DNA from: Tumebacillus flagellatus
Lineage (GTDB): Bacteria; Bacillota; Bacilli; Tumebacillales; Tumebacillaceae
Length of the DNA: 54,680 nucleotides
Direction: 5' to 3'
Assembly: GCF_000714935.1 (NCBI RefSeq)
Contig: NZ_JMIR01000028.1
Coordinates: 1-54,680 of the forward strand
Positions within the stretch are counted from its first letter, which is position 1; each line of letters begins with the position of its first letter. The position numbers were made by a program, and so were the translations under genes. The notes beneath the pieces are model-generated. The model saw only the letters and a program-made list of their open reading frames with translations. It was not told the origin of the DNA and made no database searches. Shown here piece after piece: positions 34,964 to 43,975 of this stretch.

Positions 34964-36293
34964 CGTCCGTGTCTACCTCGAAAGCAAGAGTTTGATTGGC
35001 TTGCTCTAAAATGCTGTTCGTAAAAGTCGGAAAGGCAAAGCCTCCAGACGTCAAGGGGAGTTTTTCGACTTTCGTGCCAGCATCGGTTGCAGTGAATTGA
35101 TAGACGACTGCTTTGTCTGGACACAGGAAATCATCCGGTTCATATCCAAATTGTTTTGCGAGTTCTTGGCGGTTTGGGTGATTGTAGAGTTGGATGAGGT
35201 TATTCAGTTGTTGCGCCATTGTATCACTGTGCGTTGTGATCCAAACTGGGAGACCCTCATTCACCAAACGGACAATGGCTATTGCCATTTTCTTTTGCAT
35301 TTCAAGATGGAGATGCGCCTCCGGTTCTTCAATAATCAGAGAAGTGAGCCGCTTGTATTTGAGAAAAATGACGATAGGGGTTAATTCCGTCACCAAAGAA
35401 GAAGTTACATAAAACGGAAATGATTGATGGCTGTTGTCAGGCTGATATTGATAGGTAGGTAATGGGGTTAACTTTTGCTCTCGTATTATCTGCCCTTTCA
35501 AGATATTCTGTTGCAAAAACTCCGCTATTTCCTCGTATTGAGGTGTAACGGAGTTCTTATCGTCGTTCGTGAGCTCTCTCAAAAATTGAAGCGTTGGACC
35601 TCCGAATTTGACGGTATTTGTGTTTTCAACAAAATTCCCATAAGTTTTGCTGAATGCATCGTTAACAAGAACTGGATACGATAACAAAAACCCAGTTCTT
35701 GAAGCAGGAAGATATGAAGTTCCCTTGACAAACATAAAGTAGTCTCTAAAAAGTAACATTGTAGATAAATGCCTAAGCAACTCAAACCTCATCTCTTCAT
35801 CAAACGAACTGAATATCGCATAATTAGGTACGAAAAACTTTCCCCCTTCATCACCGCTGCTATATCCGAAAGACTCCTCATGATTTGTAATATGAATGTC
35901 AAACGGAGAGCCACATGAATAATCACTAAGAAACACCTTTCCAATAGAAATATCGAACCCGAACACAAATTTCATCAACTTTTCTTTATAACTGTCAAGC
36001 TCTTCATTGAACCAAGCTATAAATACTTGCACTCCTTCATCATCAAAAGAAAAAGGCGTGTCGTTGTGTTGTTTAAGTTTTGCCTCCAGCCAGTTTTGGC
36101 ACTTTCGATAGGCATCGCTTGAAGTCGTTTGAAACACCCTCGTCCCCGAGTTAATAATCCCCCACAACAACGACATCAAATAACTCTTCCCGCTGTTGTT
36201 CTCCCCCGTAAAGATCATCAACGGAGCAATCTCAATACTCGCCTTCCCGATCTTCCCGAAGTTCTCCACATTCAATTTCCAAGTCTGTCTCAT
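34950..36293 (-). CDS. AAA/ABC-type ATPase (AAA_15/AAA_21, RecF/OLD-like)
   Basis: 447 residues. Walker A GENNSGKS is at 30-37, right after an N-terminal strand pair typical of RecF/SMC-type ATPases. An internal LPASRTGFLL block lies at about 195-204. Walker B LIIEEPEAHLH is at 319-329, and the switch histidine TTHSD at 353-357. There is no long coiled coil and no TOPRIM domain, so it is not a full OLD or Rad50 protein. Base composition is visibly more AT-rich than the flanking genes. AGGAGG lies 12 bases before the ATG, a long spacing. Similar ATPases drive Gabija, Septu, PARIS and related phage-defence systems with different partners. Confidence 0.85.
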   Translation of the reverse strand: MRQTWKLNVENFGKIGKASIEIAPLMIFTGENNSGKSYLMSLLWGIINSGTRVFQTTSSDAYRKCQNWLEAKLKQHNDTPFSFDDEGVQVFIAWFNEELDSYKEKLMKFVFGFDISIGKVFLSDYSCGSPFDIHITNHEESFGYSSGDEGGKFFVPNYAIFSSFDEEMRFELLRHLSTMLLFRDYFMFVKGTSYLPASRTGFLLSYPVLVNDAFSKTYGNFVENTNTVKFGGPTLQFLRELTNDDKNSVTPQYEEIAEFLQQNILKGQIIREQKLTPLPTYQYQPDNSHQSFPFYVTSSLVTELTPIVIFLKYKRLTSLIIEEPEAHLHLEMQKKMAIAIVRLVNEGLPVWITTHSDTMAQQLNNLIQLYNHPNRQELAKQFGYEPDDFLCPDKAVVYQFTATDAGTKVEKLPLTSGGFAFPTFTNSILEQANQTLAFEVDTDDDHE

Positions 36294-36326
36294 CCGCTGC
36301 GTCAGCCTCCTATCGCCTACCCTCTA

Positions 36327-37634
36327 CTACCTCTCCAACACCTGCGCCGTAAACAGCGCCTTGCCCATTAAATCACTGCCGCTGTATATCTCCACGTCGA
36401 CTTTGCCGAATTTGCGGCCGATGTCGATCACGTCTGCAAGGATCGTCACTTGGCTGTCGATCTGAATCGGCTTCAGGAAGTACACCGTCACATTCTCCAC
36501 AACCATATCGGAGTTCTTCAACCGACGAATCGCCAATTCCCCGGCTTCGTTGATCAACGTCATCAACACCCCCGGATTGATCGACCCCAGCTGATTCGTC
36601 ATGATCGGCGTCACCGTGCCCGACAGCCGAACACTCCGATCTTCCCGCACTTCTTCAAACCCGCTCAAGATCAAGTCCTGTATCGTCTGCCCTTGCGGCT
36701 GGTTTTGGTTGTACTGCAACGCACGCAGCACGTCTTGCCGCGAAATCACGCCGACCAGTTTGCGATGCTCCACAACCGGCAGCAGTTCAATTCCTTCCCA
36801 CACCATCGTGTGCGCCGCCGACGCCACGGAAGTCCGGCCCGTCACCGTGCGCGGGCTCTTCGTCATCACGCGCTCCAGCGTTTGCTCGCCGGGCACTCCG
36901 GCGACGTCCTTGGATGTGACGATCCCGTGCACCCGCCCCTCCGGATCGACAATCGGAAACCGCGTGTGCCCCGTCTGCTCCATCAATCGTTGCCAATCTC
37001 CCACGGTGTCGCCGACTTGAAGCGTCACAGGCGGTTCCTTCTCGCGGTTGACCAAGTCCTCGACGAGCAAGATCTCCTTCTTGATCAGCCGATCGTCAAT
37101 CGCGCGGTTGATCAGCGTGGCGATCGTGAACGTGTCATACGCCGACGAAATCAGCGGCAACGCCAGCGAATCAGCGAGCTCTTTCACTTCCTCCGACGTA
37201 TCGAACCCGCCGGTGATCAGCACCGCCGCTCCGTGCTCCAGCGACGCTTGATGCACACTCTCGCGGTTGCCCACGATCAACAGCGAATCGCGGTCGACAT
37301 ACTTCAGCATCGCGTCGATCTTCATCGCGCCGATGACGAACTTCGAGAGCGTCTTATGCAGACCTTCGCGCCCGCCGAGCACCGTGCCTTCGACGATGTT
37401 CACCACTTCGGCAAACGTCAGGCGCTCGATGTTTTTCTTCTCCTGTTTCTCAATGCGCACCGTTCCGACGCGCTCGATGGTCGAGACGATGCCGCGCGCT
37501 TCGGCGTCCTTGATCGCCCGGTACGCCGTGCCTTCGCTGACATCCATCGCTTTGGCGATTTGACGCACGGAGATCTTGCTGCCAACCTCCAAACTCTCTA
37601 TGTAAAAAAGGATCTGTTCGTGCTTCGTCGTCAT
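36327..37634 (-). CDS. ytoI: YtoI-like regulator: HTH, DRTGG, CBS pair, hot-dog domain
   Basis: 435 residues in four modules. A helix-turn-helix occupies about 1-60 (ISVRQIAKAMDVSEGTAYRAIKDAEARGIV). A DRTGG domain follows at about 75-185, then two CBS motifs at about 195-310 (IVDPEGRVHGIVTSKDVAG; VVEHRKLVGVISRQDVL). The C-terminal hot-dog thioesterase-like domain is at about 330-435. The same set occurs in B. subtilis YtoI. A DNA-binding sensor of adenine nucleotides and an acyl ligand is a reasonable inference, but its targets are unknown. The ATPase pair lies only 33 bases downstream and may be co-transcribed with it. Confidence 0.9.
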   Translation of the reverse strand: MTTKHEQILFYIESLEVGSKISVRQIAKAMDVSEGTAYRAIKDAEARGIVSTIERVGTVRIEKQEKKNIERLTFAEVVNIVEGTVLGGREGLHKTLSKFVIGAMKIDAMLKYVDRDSLLIVGNRESVHQASLEHGAAVLITGGFDTSEEVKELADSLALPLISSAYDTFTIATLINRAIDDRLIKKEILLVEDLVNREKEPPVTLQVGDTVGDWQRLMEQTGHTRFPIVDPEGRVHGIVTSKDVAGVPGEQTLERVMTKSPRTVTGRTSVASAAHTMVWEGIELLPVVEHRKLVGVISRQDVLRALQYNQNQPQGQTIQDLILSGFEEVREDRSVRLSGTVTPIMTNQLGSINPGVLMTLINEAGELAIRRLKNSDMVVENVTVYFLKPIQIDSQVTILADVIDIGRKFGKVDVEIYSGSDLMGKALFTAQVLER

Positions 37635-37679
37635 CCAATGAACCTCCGACCTTATCTGCTACTTCTTATATTACAACAA

Positions 37680-37716
37680 AACGCAAAAACGCACTCGTCA
37701 TTTCGGAGTGCGTTTT
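37680..37716 (-). terminator. Terminator of ytpI
   Basis: AAAACGCACTC (37686-37696) pairs perfectly with GAGTGCGTTTT (37706-37716), and T residues follow on the minus strand. Confidence 0.9.
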
Positions 37717-37727
37717 GACCGGGCGTA

Positions 37728-38027
37728 TTATTTCATGTACTGACGCTTGCCTTTTTGCCCGGCTCTGGCCGGCAGCGGCTCGCGCACGTTGCGCAGCGTC
37801 CGGTACAGCCAATCGCTTTGGCGGCGCCGTTTCTGGCGTTCCTTGTCCACGCCGATCAGATGATAGAGGTTTGCGCCGATACACAACATCGCAAACGCCA
37901 ACCAACAGATCGTGAACGCCCCGTGAAGATCCATCGTAACGTCCGGCACCCGCGGCAAGGCGTAAAACAACATCGCCAACCCCACCGTCAGATAGACAAA
38001 CGCACGCATCGTCTGTTTCCGTTGCAA
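37728..38027 (-). CDS. ytpI: YtpI-like small membrane protein
   Basis: About 99 residues from a TTG at 38027 behind GGGGGAAG; the ATG 18 bases further in is an alternative. There are two hydrophobic segments (FVYLTVGLAMLFYALPRV and FTICWLAFAMLCIGANLYHLIG), then a very basic tail (ERQKRRRQSDWLYRTLRN) that should face the cytoplasm. The order ytpI-ytoI is the same as in B. subtilis. The function of the family is unknown. Confidence 0.7.
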   Translation of the reverse strand: MQRKQTMRAFVYLTVGLAMLFYALPRVPDVTMDLHGAFTICWLAFAMLCIGANLYHLIGVDKERQKRRRQSDWLYRTLRNVREPLPARAGQKGKRQYMK

Positions 38028-38096
38028 ATGACTTCCCCCTCTTCCCTGTCTCCTCTGGTCATGGTACAAGATATGCGCTCGTCCAGACCCGTATGC

Positions 38097-38125
38097 AAAA
38101 AAAACGGTGACCTTGAAGGGGTCAC
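38097..38125 (-). terminator. Orphan terminator-like hairpin
   Basis: GTGACC (38107-38112) pairs with GGTCAC (38120-38125). On the minus strand eight T residues follow. No minus-strand gene ends here: ytpI starts just below and DUF3243 is on the other strand. It may be an attenuator in the ytpI leader or a relic. Confidence 0.5.
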
Positions 38126-38295
38126 TCGAAAAGGGGGTTATGTCGATGTAGTCTTATCATACAATAGCTATGTTACGGCACCATTACAGCAATCTTACAG
38201 CTCGTTATCGCTTCTGCGGTGCATAGCGCCTCCCCCTCCGAGGCATTCTATATTTCGTCAACACCATAGTCCAACACTTCGAAGGAGGGATCTCG

Positions 38296-38544
38296 ATGTC
38301 CGTACTGAGCAACTTCGATCAATGGAAAGAATTCTTGGGTGACCGTGTTCAACAAGCAGTTGATACCGGCATGGCTCATGAAAAAGTCGACCAAGTCGCT
38401 TTCCGCGTCGGGGAATACCTCGCCGAAAAAGTTGACCCGAAAAACGAACAAGAACGCCTGCTCGCTGAAATGTGGCGTGTATCCGGCGATGAAGACCGTC
38501 ACGCGCTGGCTCGCATGATGGTCAACCTCGTCACCCATCACTAA
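38296..38544 (+). CDS. DUF3243 family protein (YmfJ-like)
   Basis: 82 residues with AAGGAGGGA before the ATG. The small acidic helical protein (SNFDQWKEFLGDRVQQAVDTGM, then a second helix pair with WRVSGDEDRHALARMMVNLV) fits the DUF3243 family of spore-forming Firmicutes. Function unknown. It is monocistronic and ends before a bidirectional terminator. The 270 bases upstream hold an orphan hairpin and a possible TACAAT -10 at about 38161, but no clear -35. Confidence 0.8.
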   Translation: MSVLSNFDQWKEFLGDRVQQAVDTGMAHEKVDQVAFRVGEYLAEKVDPKNEQERLLAEMWRVSGDEDRHALARMMVNLVTHH

Positions 38545-38548
38545 GATG

Positions 38549-38582
38549 AAAAAAAGAGCTCCCGGTGCGGGGCTCTTTTTTC
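38549..38582. terminator. Bidirectional terminator between DUF3243 and ytkL
   Basis: AAAAAAGAGC and GCTCTTTTTT arms with an inner CCC/GGG surround GGTGC. The two flanking genes converge on it. Confidence 0.9.
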
Positions 38583-38608
38583 ATGTGCTTCATGCAGTTG
38601 GCTTAACC

Positions 38609-39295
38609 TTAGATTTCAACCGACGCGCCCGGCTCCAGCGCCGCACCCTTCAGTCCGAATTCAGACAGGCGGTTGACGAACGCCTGCGGATCTTGCTCAA
38701 TCAACGGGAACGTGTTGAAGTGCATCGGCACGGTCACGCCGGCTTTCAACCAAGAAGCTGCCACCAGCGCGTCGTCCGGGCCCATCGTGAAGTTGTCGCC
38801 GATCGGCAACAGCGCCGCGTCGAGTTTGTTCATTTCGCCGATCAACTTCATGTCGCCAAACAGACCGGTATCCCCCGCATGGTAAATCGTTTTGCCGCCC
38901 ATCGTCAGCAAGATGCCCGCCGGAGAGCCGCCGTACACGATGTCTTTACCCGGAATATCAAGCCCTGCGCCGTGGAACGCGAGGGTCAGCTTGACGCGGC
39001 CAAAGTCAAAGTTGAATCCGCCGCCGATGCTGAGGCCGTGCGATTTCACGCCATGTTTCGCGTAGTACTCCGACAACTCGAAGTTCGTGATGATCGGGCA
39101 ATCGTTCGCTTTGGCGATCGGGAGCGCGTCGGCGATGTGGTCGAAATGCGCGTGGGAGAGCAAAACCGCGTCGACTTTCACGTCGGCCGGTTTCAGAGTT
39201 GCTTTCGGGTTGTGTTCAAGAAACGGGTCGATGATGACGCGCTTGCCGTCTGCTTCGACGAGGAACGTAGAATGTCCGAGGTAGGTCAGTTTCAC
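38609..39295 (-). CDS. ytkL: Metallo-beta-lactamase fold hydrolase, UPF0173 (YtkL)
   Basis: 228 residues from a GTG start behind AGGAGA. The metal ligands are in LSHAHFDH (HxHxDH), MPMHFNTFP supplies a late histidine and YHAGDTGLFGD the bridging aspartate. Members of UPF0173 are small cytosolic metal-dependent hydrolases with unknown substrate. It is located near ytpI and ytoI as in B. subtilis. Confidence 0.88.
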   Translation of the reverse strand: MKLTYLGHSTFLVEADGKRVIIDPFLEHNPKATLKPADVKVDAVLLSHAHFDHIADALPIAKANDCPIITNFELSEYYAKHGVKSHGLSIGGGFNFDFGRVKLTLAFHGAGLDIPGKDIVYGGSPAGILLTMGGKTIYHAGDTGLFGDMKLIGEMNKLDAALLPIGDNFTMGPDDALVAASWLKAGVTVPMHFNTFPLIEQDPQAFVNRLSEFGLKGAALEPGASVEI

Positions 39296-39348
39296 GATGA
39301 AATCTCCTCTCTTATGTACAAGCTCATGAATGCAAAAAACGAAACGGT

Positions 39349-39699
39349 TTAGACGCCCTCCGGCGTGTTGATCACTTCGCGAACCGACTCGCCCAAAATC
39401 TTATGGATATCCGAGTACATCACGCTGAAGCGGTATTCGACTTCCAAATACTCGCGCACCGCGTCATGCAACTGAATGACTTCCTGCAACTTCTGCATGC
39501 TTCGCAGGTCATCCTCGGTGATTTCTTCGCCCATGATCCGGCGGGTCTCCATCTCCCATTGGCGTCGGCGGAAGTCGTCGAGTACCTTTTTCGCTTGCGG
39601 GTCGCTGTCGACCTTCTTTTTGCGCTCCGCCAACACTCGAAATTCCTCACTCTCACGAATCGCACGCGCCAATTCGTGCGCTTTGTCGTATGGATTCAT
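39349..39699 (-). CDS. yheA: YlbF/YheA family protein
   Basis: 116 residues, almost wholly helical: NPYDKAHELARAIRESEEFRVLAERKKKVDSDPQAKKVLDDFRRRQ is the hallmark N-terminal block. B. subtilis relatives YlbF, YmcA and YaaT act together on RNase Y and developmental phosphorelay; YheA/YmcA/YlbF share this fold. AGGAGG precedes the ATG. The next upstream gene is YheB-like, giving the yheB-yheA pairing known from Bacillus. Confidence 0.85.
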   Translation of the reverse strand: MNPYDKAHELARAIRESEEFRVLAERKKKVDSDPQAKKVLDDFRRRQWEMETRRIMGEEITEDDLRSMQKLQEVIQLHDAVREYLEVEYRFSVMYSDIHKILGESVREVINTPEGV

Positions 39700-39807
39700 T
39701 TCTTCGATCCTCCTGCCAAGAAATAGAATTCAGTTCCATCCTAGCAACGGAACAGTCGAGAATCAATGTATGCAAAGTTACAGTTCATTAGTCATTGTGT
39801 AAGGAAT

Positions 39808-41157
39808 TTAGAGACGAGAGATCAATCCTTGGATCAACCCGATAACCGCGCCGAGAATCCCGCCTAAGTAGGTGATCATCTTGAGTTCTTTGTTCACCAC
39901 GTTGCGAATCAGTTTCTCCATCGTGGAAATCGGGTAGGACGCCACTTGTTCTTGCACGATCCGGCGCACCGACAGCGCTTCGAGCAACTCCGGCAGCGAA
40001 TCGAGCATCCGGTCGCGGACATAGATCCAGATGCGCGAAATCAGCCTGTCCACCGTCTCGGTATGCTCGACGTACAAGTGCCGCACGTCAAAGCCCGCCA
40101 TGCCGTCGAAGATCCGGTGCAGCAAATCGCCGATGCGGTTCTCGTGCTCCCCCGCCAACAGTCCGCCGACGACGAGCGAGCGGAATTGCGCGCGCGTCGC
40201 TTCGTTGTCGCCGAGCACCCGGTCGAGGAGCGTGTGCAGGATTTTTTCCAAGAGGTCTTGGAAGTCGTCGGCGGAGATTTTGCCGAGGTAGCGGCCGACC
40301 GGCTGCTCCCAGAACCCGCCGAGCATGTTGTGGAGCTTGTCCCCGACGAGGCGATGCACCGAATCGGACTGCACCACCGCTTGCAGACGGGGAATGATGT
40401 CGGCCGACACACGATCCGGGGTCAGAAACCCCTTCGCCATCGCGCCGATCAACGGAATGTTCTCCACTTTCTCTGTGAGCATCCGCGCGACCGCTTCCAC
40501 GAACGCAGGCTCTTGCATCCATTGCGCAAGTCCGTCCAAGAGCGGATCGATTTGCGCGCGCAGGCGCTCTTCGATCAACTCGCGGGCGCTCTCCGGCAAC
40601 ACTTGCTGCCAAGAGGTCGTCCCGGCGGTCAATTGCTGATGCAGAGGAACGGCAAATCCTCCGACGAGGTCGCGGCGCACAGCGTCGCCCGCAAGCGTAT
40701 CGCGCAGATGGTCGAACAAACTGTCCGCCACGGCTTCGATCTTGGCGCGCCCTTCCCCGTCTTGCAAAAACTGCACAGCCCGCTCGACCAAAAACGTCTC
40801 GATCCGCTCTTGGGACTTTGCTCCAAACAGGCGGGCGAGCAGTTGCCCAAGCGTCGGCGCTTCATGCAAAGCGTTGCCGATCGCCGAGATCGCCGCCCGC
40901 TTGACGGCAAACTCCAGCGCCGGACGCCGCAGCGATTTTGCGACGCCCTCCGGCGTGAGCAGGTCTTCCTCCACGATCTCCCCCAGCTTTTCCGCCAGTT
41001 CACCTTGTCGGGACGGAATGAGGCCGGGTGTAAACGGGACCCGCATGCCGAATACTTTTTTCTCCGTCCACGGGCGGAACAACATCACAATCGCCAGCCA
41101 GTTCGTGAACAGCCCGATCACGGCGCCGACGATGACATTTAGTACGATCAATTTCAC
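39808..41157 (-). CDS. yheB: DUF445 membrane protein (YheB-like)
   Basis: 449 residues from a GTG start behind AAGGAGGAG. A hydrophobic N-terminus (LIVLNVIVGAVIGLFTNWLAIVMLFRP) and a C-terminal pair of segments (ITYLGGILGAVIGLIQGLI) flank a long amphipathic central region. The signature GLIPSRQGELAEKLGEIVEEDLL is typical of DUF445. The protein is thought to be in the envelope; its function is not established. Confidence 0.85.
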   Translation of the reverse strand: MKLIVLNVIVGAVIGLFTNWLAIVMLFRPWTEKKVFGMRVPFTPGLIPSRQGELAEKLGEIVEEDLLTPEGVAKSLRRPALEFAVKRAAISAIGNALHEAPTLGQLLARLFGAKSQERIETFLVERAVQFLQDGEGRAKIEAVADSLFDHLRDTLAGDAVRRDLVGGFAVPLHQQLTAGTTSWQQVLPESARELIEERLRAQIDPLLDGLAQWMQEPAFVEAVARMLTEKVENIPLIGAMAKGFLTPDRVSADIIPRLQAVVQSDSVHRLVGDKLHNMLGGFWEQPVGRYLGKISADDFQDLLEKILHTLLDRVLGDNEATRAQFRSLVVGGLLAGEHENRIGDLLHRIFDGMAGFDVRHLYVEHTETVDRLISRIWIYVRDRMLDSLPELLEALSVRRIVQEQVASYPISTMEKLIRNVVNKELKMITYLGGILGAVIGLIQGLISRL

Positions 41158-41258
41158 GCGATAACTCCTCCTTCACAACATACCAGTATACCCAAATTCA
41201 GTGAAACCACCAAGCCGCCGCCGGGAGACGGCAGCGAGGTTCATCGAGTTTCTACTTA

Positions 41259-42338
41259 TTAATATAGGGTATGTTGAGAGTAGCCGCTCTGCTGCCCTTC
41301 CTGCTTGGTGAGTCGTTGCAACGTGCGGTACGCGTTCGGGTTGCGGGCGTCCAAGCCGAGGCGCTCGACCAAGCCTAAGAGACAGAGGTGAATCGTGACG
41401 GCGACCGCCATCGTGACGGACGGAAAGAGCAGCAAGCAAAGTGAAGCCAAGAAGAAGATGGGATACATAAAGAAGATCGATTGAAGGGTTTTCAACGTGT
41501 TCGGGTCGTCGCGGTGTTTGAACATGAGGACCAAGATGGGGCAGATAAAGAGGCTCCACAGCGGAATGAGTCCCACCTGCGGATCAAACAGTCCCAAGAA
41601 AAACGGGATGAAGAAAAAGAGCGGCGTTGACGTAATGCAGATCACCACGAACAAGACGGCGGCTTTCTTGGTGGAGAACATCGTGGCGGTCGTGCGGATG
41701 CCGGCGGCTTTGTCGCCATCGTAGTCTTGGAGGTTTTTGGCGGTGCCAAACAGCCCGAAGAAGATCGTGCACAACAGGCACAGCGACGTCCATTCGCTGT
41801 TCGGCCACACGCGGCCGCCCGTCTGCAGAAGCAGGGCAAAGCCGAACGGAAACGAAACCGCACAGGAGAAATTCACCAGCGAGAGAAACGGGTGCCGCTT
41901 CAATCGCAACGGCGGAAACGAATACTGGTTCATCAACCAAACCGCCAAAATCGTGATCAGGAAAAACGCCAGATTCCACGTCAGAGCACCAAGCAAAATC
42001 ATCAGCACGGACATGACGGTATTGGCTGCCCATAAACGGCGCAGTCCGTAGAAGCGGGCGATCTGCACCCGATGCGGGAGGTTGACTTTATCCTCGCGAA
42101 TGTCGGTGACGGTGTTGCCCAAGTTGACGACCGTCCCGGAGAGGAAACTGAGCAGCGAGCCTGTCGCAAACCACACCGGATGATGAACAAGCGAATGGTG
42201 AAAGCGTTCCTCGGGGTGCGTCGCCTGCCACCCGATCAAAAAAGCCAACGCGCCCGGGAATCCGGTCCTCAGGCGAGCCAAAGCCAACAAGCAGTACAAG
42301 CGGATGCCCCATGATGTAGTGTTTCGAGAAGGAAGCAA
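41259..42338 (-). CDS. UbiA-family prenyltransferase
   Basis: 359 residues from a TTG behind GGGGGA, with about eight to nine membrane helices. Both aspartate-rich motifs of the family are present: NTVTDIREDKVN (NxxxDxxxD) and NLQDYDGDKAAG. These bind the magnesium-diphosphate of an isoprenoid donor. The acceptor could be naphthoquinone, heme or a glycerophosphate; the divergence from MenA does not let me decide. It clusters with a DUF962 gene and a YheC/D gene, but no quinone pathway gene is visible. Confidence 0.8.
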   Translation of the reverse strand: MLPSRNTTSWGIRLYCLLALARLRTGFPGALAFLIGWQATHPEERFHHSLVHHPVWFATGSLLSFLSGTVVNLGNTVTDIREDKVNLPHRVQIARFYGLRRLWAANTVMSVLMILLGALTWNLAFFLITILAVWLMNQYSFPPLRLKRHPFLSLVNFSCAVSFPFGFALLLQTGGRVWPNSEWTSLCLLCTIFFGLFGTAKNLQDYDGDKAAGIRTTATMFSTKKAAVLFVVICITSTPLFFFIPFFLGLFDPQVGLIPLWSLFICPILVLMFKHRDDPNTLKTLQSIFFMYPIFFLASLCLLLFPSVTMAVAVTIHLCLLGLVERLGLDARNPNAYRTLQRLTKQEGQQSGYSQHTLY

Positions 42339-42353
42339 CGGAAATCCCCCTGT

Positions 42354-42716
42354 CTAGTAGACGCGGCGGGTCTTCGGTTTGCGCGGCAATTTAATCAGCC
42401 CGAATTGCTCCAACGCCATCAAAAACACGCACGCTTCCTCGACGACGGCCATCAGCAACAGCCCTTTGACATCCCAGCCGTTTTGTTGGATAAACCGTGA
42501 AAACGTCGGCTGGTTGCGTTCAAAAAGGAAATGTCCGCACATCGCCGGAATGTACGTCACCGGAATCCACAACCAGAGAATCGGATGCCACGCGAACAAG
42601 CCGACCAGAAACAGAATCCAGGCGCCCGCCATCGAAATCACGTGCAACCAGCGGTTGACCTGATTCACGTGCATCTCCAAATACTCGTCAAATAAGTTAC
42701 GGAAATCAAATTTCAT
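42354..42716 (-). CDS. DUF962/Mpo1-like membrane protein
   Basis: 120 residues from the ATG at 42716. The family block is HVNQVNRWLHVISMAG with GHFLFERNQPTFSRF, plus three to four hydrophobic segments. Yeast Mpo1 is a dioxygenase acting on 2-hydroxy fatty acids; the histidines for iron binding lie in the two quoted blocks. Bacterial members are uncharacterised. It lies 15 bases upstream of the UbiA gene, suggesting one transcript. Confidence 0.75.
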   Translation of the reverse strand: MKFDFRNLFDEYLEMHVNQVNRWLHVISMAGAWILFLVGLFAWHPILWLWIPVTYIPAMCGHFLFERNQPTFSRFIQQNGWDVKGLLLMAVVEEACVFLMALEQFGLIKLPRKPKTRRVY

Positions 42717-42811
42717 GTCACTCACATCCTTTCACGCGATTCTCCGCTAAACTTATTTTCCTCTGAAATGATTGAATTGTCCAGCCGAAAAGCACGACTG
42801 CCCGCCGGAGA

Positions 42812-43906
42812 TCAACCTTTGTTTTTATCCAACAAGTAGGCGGCGAACTCGGCGTGGAGTTCGAAGCACCGGATCTTCTGATCCGCATCCAGAATGTTGC
42901 GGCCGGGGCGGGCGTTGACGTCGAGCAACCAGAGTTTGCCGGACGTGTCGATGCCAAGATCCAGACCGAGAGTGGCGAGATGCGGTGCTTTGTCCGCATA
43001 CGCGCATGCGATGCGTTGCGAGAGTTCTTCCACCTCGTGCTCGCCGGGCAACGAGATGCGGTGTTCCTGTGCCCACTCTTGCAACCACGCCCAGTCGTGC
43101 GCCGATCCGCCGGCATGGTAGTTGCTGACGATCGAATGCTGCCGGCCGCGCTTGACGATCAGAGCGACTTGCTCCCACTTCCCTTGGCGGTTGCGTTGCA
43201 AGGGCGTGCGCAGGTCGATTTTTCCGTCGTCGATGTGCAACAGCTCCACACCCTCTTGCAAGATGAACTTGCAGCGATTGCGCTCCCGCTGCAAGAGGCG
43301 TTTCAACTCAGACGCGGGGAGCTCCGCTTCATACGGCTGCTTGGTGTTGCCAAACTTCGCCGCCCGCACACAATAGCGCGCTGCGTCGGCGGGCCGGATT
43401 TCCAGAATCCCCTGCCCCGCGCTGCCGCTGATCGGTTTGAGGTAGAGCGATTCGCACTCCGCAAGCATTTGAAACACCTGCTCCTCCTGCGTGAAGGGCA
43501 CCGTTTTCGGATGGTGCCGCCACAGGCTCGGATAGGCGCGCAACCATGCGGCCAGTTGTGTTTTGTTCCCGAGGCGCGGGTTGTACAGCGGTGTCCCCCG
43601 CTCCAGAAAAAAACGCCGTGCCCGCAACACATCCCGTTTGCCCGCTAGATGGACGAAGACGTTGTCGTACACGATGTCCGGCAGCGGGCCGAGTTTGCGC
43701 TTCCATGTGGCGCCGTCCTCGCTGAACATGCCCAAAACCTTCTTCGAAGAGGCCGAGAGGTCTTCCGGGCGAAACAAACAGACGGCGAGCCCCTGTTCGT
43801 GCGCCGCGCGGGCGAGGTGATTCCAGATCGCTTTCGGTTGAAACGTCGAACGGAAACGGCGCGACGTGTTGCGGGCAGGAACGATTGTGGTGAGCACTCC
43901 CAGCAA
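42812..43906 (-). CDS. YheC/YheD family ATP-grasp protein (spore-coat-associated type)
   Basis: Up to 364 residues. The start is uncertain: a TTG at 43906 and a GTG at 43897 are both possible, and neither has a clear ribosome binding site. The ATP-grasp part covers about residues 120-360: SLYLKPISGSAGQGILEI, FILQEGVELL, YHAGGSAHDW, then the metal-binding LWLLDVNARPGRNILD. YheC and YheD occur in spore formers next to YheA and YheB, as here; a peptide- or polymer-ligase activity is inferred from the fold only. Confidence 0.8.
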   Translation of the reverse strand: MLGVLTTIVPARNTSRRFRSTFQPKAIWNHLARAAHEQGLAVCLFRPEDLSASSKKVLGMFSEDGATWKRKLGPLPDIVYDNVFVHLAGKRDVLRARRFFLERGTPLYNPRLGNKTQLAAWLRAYPSLWRHHPKTVPFTQEEQVFQMLAECESLYLKPISGSAGQGILEIRPADAARYCVRAAKFGNTKQPYEAELPASELKRLLQRERNRCKFILQEGVELLHIDDGKIDLRTPLQRNRQGKWEQVALIVKRGRQHSIVSNYHAGGSAHDWAWLQEWAQEHRISLPGEHEVEELSQRIACAYADKAPHLATLGLDLGIDTSGKLWLLDVNARPGRNILDADQKIRCFELHAEFAAYLLDKNKG

Positions 43907-43975
43907 GGGTCGAGAGTTGGTTTCCAGCGCGCATCCCCCCCTGTATGTTTGGTATCAAGTTATTCGGACAGCAGG

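Noticed and set aside
34950-36293. ATPase as a full OLD-family or Rad50 nuclease
   Set aside because: No TOPRIM domain after the ATPase part and no long coiled coil or zinc hook; the length of 447 residues leaves no room for them.
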